From assembly GCA_035532215.1 (NCBI GenBank), contig DATKRK010000186.1, positions 1 to 6,822 of the forward strand: a stretch of 6,822 nt of DNA. The letters are read 5' to 3'. The stretch is from JAICIG01 sp035532215 (GTDB taxonomy: Bacteria > Planctomycetota > Planctomycetia > Pirellulales > JAICIG01). The notes beneath the pieces were generated by a model. The model was not told where the DNA came from. It did no database searches and saw nothing but the letters and a program-made list of their open reading frames with translations. Positions 5,571 through 6,822 of the stretch are shown in pieces; within the stretch, counting starts at the first letter, position 1, and each line of letters starts with the position of its first letter. The position numbers were made by a program, and so were the translations under genes.

Positions 5571-6297
5571 CGCCACTCAATCCGGACAGGCTACGGACCT
5601 GGGGGCGGCGGGGGACATGGGGTTGGCCGGGGCGACGATCAGTGCTGCGGCGGTCGCAATCTTGCCTGGGTTCAGTGTTCTTAGCCCTCAGACAGCCGGG
5701 GCCGATGTCAGATTCTGGAGGCCGTTCGATCTTCCCGCCGCGGACCCGACGACTGGGTTGAAAGTCACCGCTTGGCAGGTCAACTTGGGCGGCTCATTGA
5801 GAGGAACGCTGAATTCGTACCTGTCAACCGGGTCGGCCTCGGTGCAGGCTGCGTTTTCTCTTGCCACCGGCAACACCGGCGGGTTCCTCATAGCAGCGCC
5901 TACCGTGCCGGGATCAAATCTGACGTTTTCACCGAACAACCGATTTACCGTCGACGGGGACGTAGGCGAACTCGCAGTCAACTCCAGTTCATCAAGCTCG
6001 GTTCTTGTTTCGCCCGGCGTCTACACAGTGATGGGTTTGCTGGACGTGAATGCGGGTTACACCCAAACATTCGGGACCGGCCTCGTTTCGAGCCTGTTCA
6101 GCATCGGCTTGCCGGCCCCACGTGATACCACGCAGGGGCTGCACGTTGTAGCCGACGCAGTGCCCTTCTTCGGCGGAGTTGGGGGAGGAGGACCACTGCC
6201 CCAGCCCATTCCAGAACCTTCCACCCTGACCCTTCTCGGCACGGGCGCATTGGCTCTGGCAGGTTGCAGCTGGCGACGCCGCAAACGGATTGCATGA
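5539..6297 (+). CDS. PEP-CTERM sorting domain-containing protein, body and C-terminus (252 aa as read from GTG)
   Basis: The C-terminus is a PEP-CTERM sorting signal: IPEPS with the PEP motif at residues 225-227, a hydrophobic segment (about 229-243) and a basic tail WRRRKR. Such proteins are exported by Sec and then processed at the envelope by an exosortase, often ending up in exopolysaccharide or on the surface. Upstream of it is a Gly-rich linker (212-219). The body (about 1-210) is rich in Ser, Ala, Gly and Thr with predicted beta strands and no known domain. GTG 5539 is the only start codon available in this frame after the stop at 5416-5418. A protein starting there would lack a signal peptide, contradicting its sorting tail. 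I therefore read this as the 3' part of a gene that began at 5406 and has been frameshifted near 5503-5507. The full gene would span 5406-6297. Function of the body is unknown. Confidence 0.8.
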   Translation: MTSSSSAFGISATQSGQATDLGAAGDMGLAGATISAAAVAILPGFSVLSPQTAGADVRFWRPFDLPAADPTTGLKVTAWQVNLGGSLRGTLNSYLSTGSASVQAAFSLATGNTGGFLIAAPTVPGSNLTFSPNNRFTVDGDVGELAVNSSSSSSVLVSPGVYTVMGLLDVNAGYTQTFGTGLVSSLFSIGLPAPRDTTQGLHVVADAVPFFGGVGGGGPLPQPIPEPSTLTLLGTGALALAGCSWRRRKRIA

Positions 6298-6323
6298 CAG
6301 GCGAGCGGTTTTTACGGGCCTGT
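6297..6323 (+). terminator. Weak hairpin after the PEP-CTERM gene
   Basis: ACAGGC (6297-6302) pairs with GCCTGT (6318-6323) across a 15-base loop, starting at the last base of the stop codon. There is no T-tract after it, so an intrinsic terminator role is doubtful. Confidence 0.2.
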
Positions 6324-6330
6324 GTTCCGA

Positions 6331-6382
6331 AAGCCGAGTAGGTGCTTTAGCCTAACGCGGCAAAGCCGCAACCTAAGCCGAG
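6331..6382. repeat. Hairpin flanked by AAGCCGAG direct repeats, REP-like candidate
   Basis: GCGGC (6357-6361) and GCCGC (6365-6369) form a tight stem with an AAA loop. Outer bases GCTTTAG (6344-6350) and CTAAGC (6373-6378) pair with one bulged T. The hairpin lies between two copies of AAGCCGAG (6331-6338 and 6375-6382; the second overlaps the outer stem). It is intergenic, between the PEP-CTERM gene and the second oxidoreductase. It could be a short intergenic repeat or a transcription-stopping structure. Confidence 0.4.
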
Positions 6383-6508
6383 CATGAAATCTTGCGGCCG
6401 AGGCGGTCAACGATCCTCGGGACTCCCGCCATGCCTCGCCATCAACAAGACCGGGCGCAGCATGCGATTGGGGCGCCGTCCTGCCGCGGCGCCGCGCGGC
6501 CTTGAAAC

Positions 6509-6537
6509 TTGACGGCCCTGCGCGAACGGCTCATACT
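6509..6537 (+). promoter_or_regulatory. Sigma-70-like promoter of the second oxidoreductase gene
   Basis: TTGACG (6509-6514) matches the -35 consensus at five of six positions. CATACT (6532-6537) matches the -10 at four of six, with an optimal 17-base spacer. Transcription would begin near 6544, giving a leader of about 30 bases with GAGGAG at 6564-6569. This is the best promoter in the window. Confidence 0.5.
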
Positions 6538-6576
6538 TTTTGTCGCGTCACCGCCCGAGTTTCGAGGAGAACATCC

Positions 6577-6822
6577 ATGCACGGCAACGATTTCACCCGT
6601 CGCGGCTTTATCGCGACCACTGCGGCAGGCGCCGCCACAAGCGTGCTCGCCCGGACGAACGCGGCCGCCGCCAGCGATCCCAATTCGCGGCTGCGGATCG
6701 GCGTGATCGGCGCCGGCAATCGCGGCTTCAACACGCTCGTGAAAACGCTGGTCAAGCTCCGCGAAGCGGGCCGCAAGATCGATCTCGTTTCGGTGGCCGA
6801 CGTCTACTCGGTGCATCGCGAC
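6577..6822 (+). CDS. Tat-exported Gfo/Idh/MocA family oxidoreductase, 5' part (82 aa, runs off the window)
   Basis: The ATG at 6577 has GAGGAG at 6564-6569, seven bases upstream, and the frame is open to the window end. The N-terminus is a twin-arginine signal (TRRGF at residues 7-11, Ala-rich stretch to about 32). The dinucleotide-binding Rossmann motif follows (IGVIGAGNRG, 41-50), then a helix and VSVADVY (71-77), where Asp75 ends the second strand as in this family and would contact the cofactor ribose. Only the first fifth or so of a typical 400-450-residue protein is present, so the catalytic EKP motif cannot be checked. Like the first oxidoreductase in this window, it should be exported folded with its cofactor. 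It reads away from the other enzymes and has its own promoter, so it is a separate transcription unit. Confidence 0.9.
   Translation, partial: MHGNDFTRRGFIATTAAGAATSVLARTNAAAASDPNSRLRIGVIGAGNRGFNTLVKTLVKLREAGRKIDLVSVADVYSVHRD

Overview
The window looks like chromosomal DNA of a planctomycete, most likely of the Pirellulales type. The evidence is a GC-rich sequence carrying two Tat-exported Gfo/Idh/MocA oxidoreductases, a secreted DUF1080 (3-keto-disaccharide hydrolase family) protein, a PEP-CTERM protein and a small sulfotransferase-family protein. Long, repeat-rich intergenic gaps also fit. This assignment rests on family content and my recollection of such genomes, not on a database search.

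Layout. Positions 1-251 are a leader with no convincing gene. A compact plus-strand cluster follows: a 61-residue ribbon-helix-helix-like protein (252-437), a membrane protein with a large non-cytoplasmic domain (442-1278), and a short sulfotransferase-family protein (1314-1889). The first gap is 4 bases and the second 35, so they are probably one operon. At the sulfotransferase stop codon begins a roughly 150-bp, highly palindromic, MITE-like element (1889-2039) flanked by TA dinucleotides. It sits between this operon and a converging minus-strand pair.

The minus-strand pair, read from the right, is a secreted DUF1080 protein (4369 to 3620) and then a Tat-exported Gfo/Idh/MocA oxidoreductase (3437 to 2094). 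A 30-bp perfect inverted repeat lies between them, each arm of which is itself a hairpin (REP-doublet-like, 3497-3586). The two enzymes plausibly work together outside the cytoplasm on 3-keto sugar chemistry: the oxidoreductase would make or reduce the 3-keto group and the DUF1080 protein would cleave the 3-keto glycoside.

Positions 4370-5405 form about 1 kb with no gene I can defend. It contains a palindrome upstream of the DUF1080 gene and a fragment resembling a tRNA 3' end. Next is a plus-strand PEP-CTERM gene whose reading frame is broken. A good ribosome binding site and signal peptide start at 5406 in one frame, while the body and PEP-CTERM sorting tail (5539-6297) lie in the next frame. 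After further hairpins and a good sigma-70-like promoter (6509-6537), a second Tat-exported Gfo/Idh/MocA oxidoreductase begins at 6577 and runs off the window.

No CRISPR array, rRNA, intact tRNA, transposase or obvious defence system was seen. The most noteworthy points are the frameshifted PEP-CTERM gene, the two different palindromic repeat elements, and the RHH / membrane protein / sulfotransferase cluster, whose joint function is unknown.
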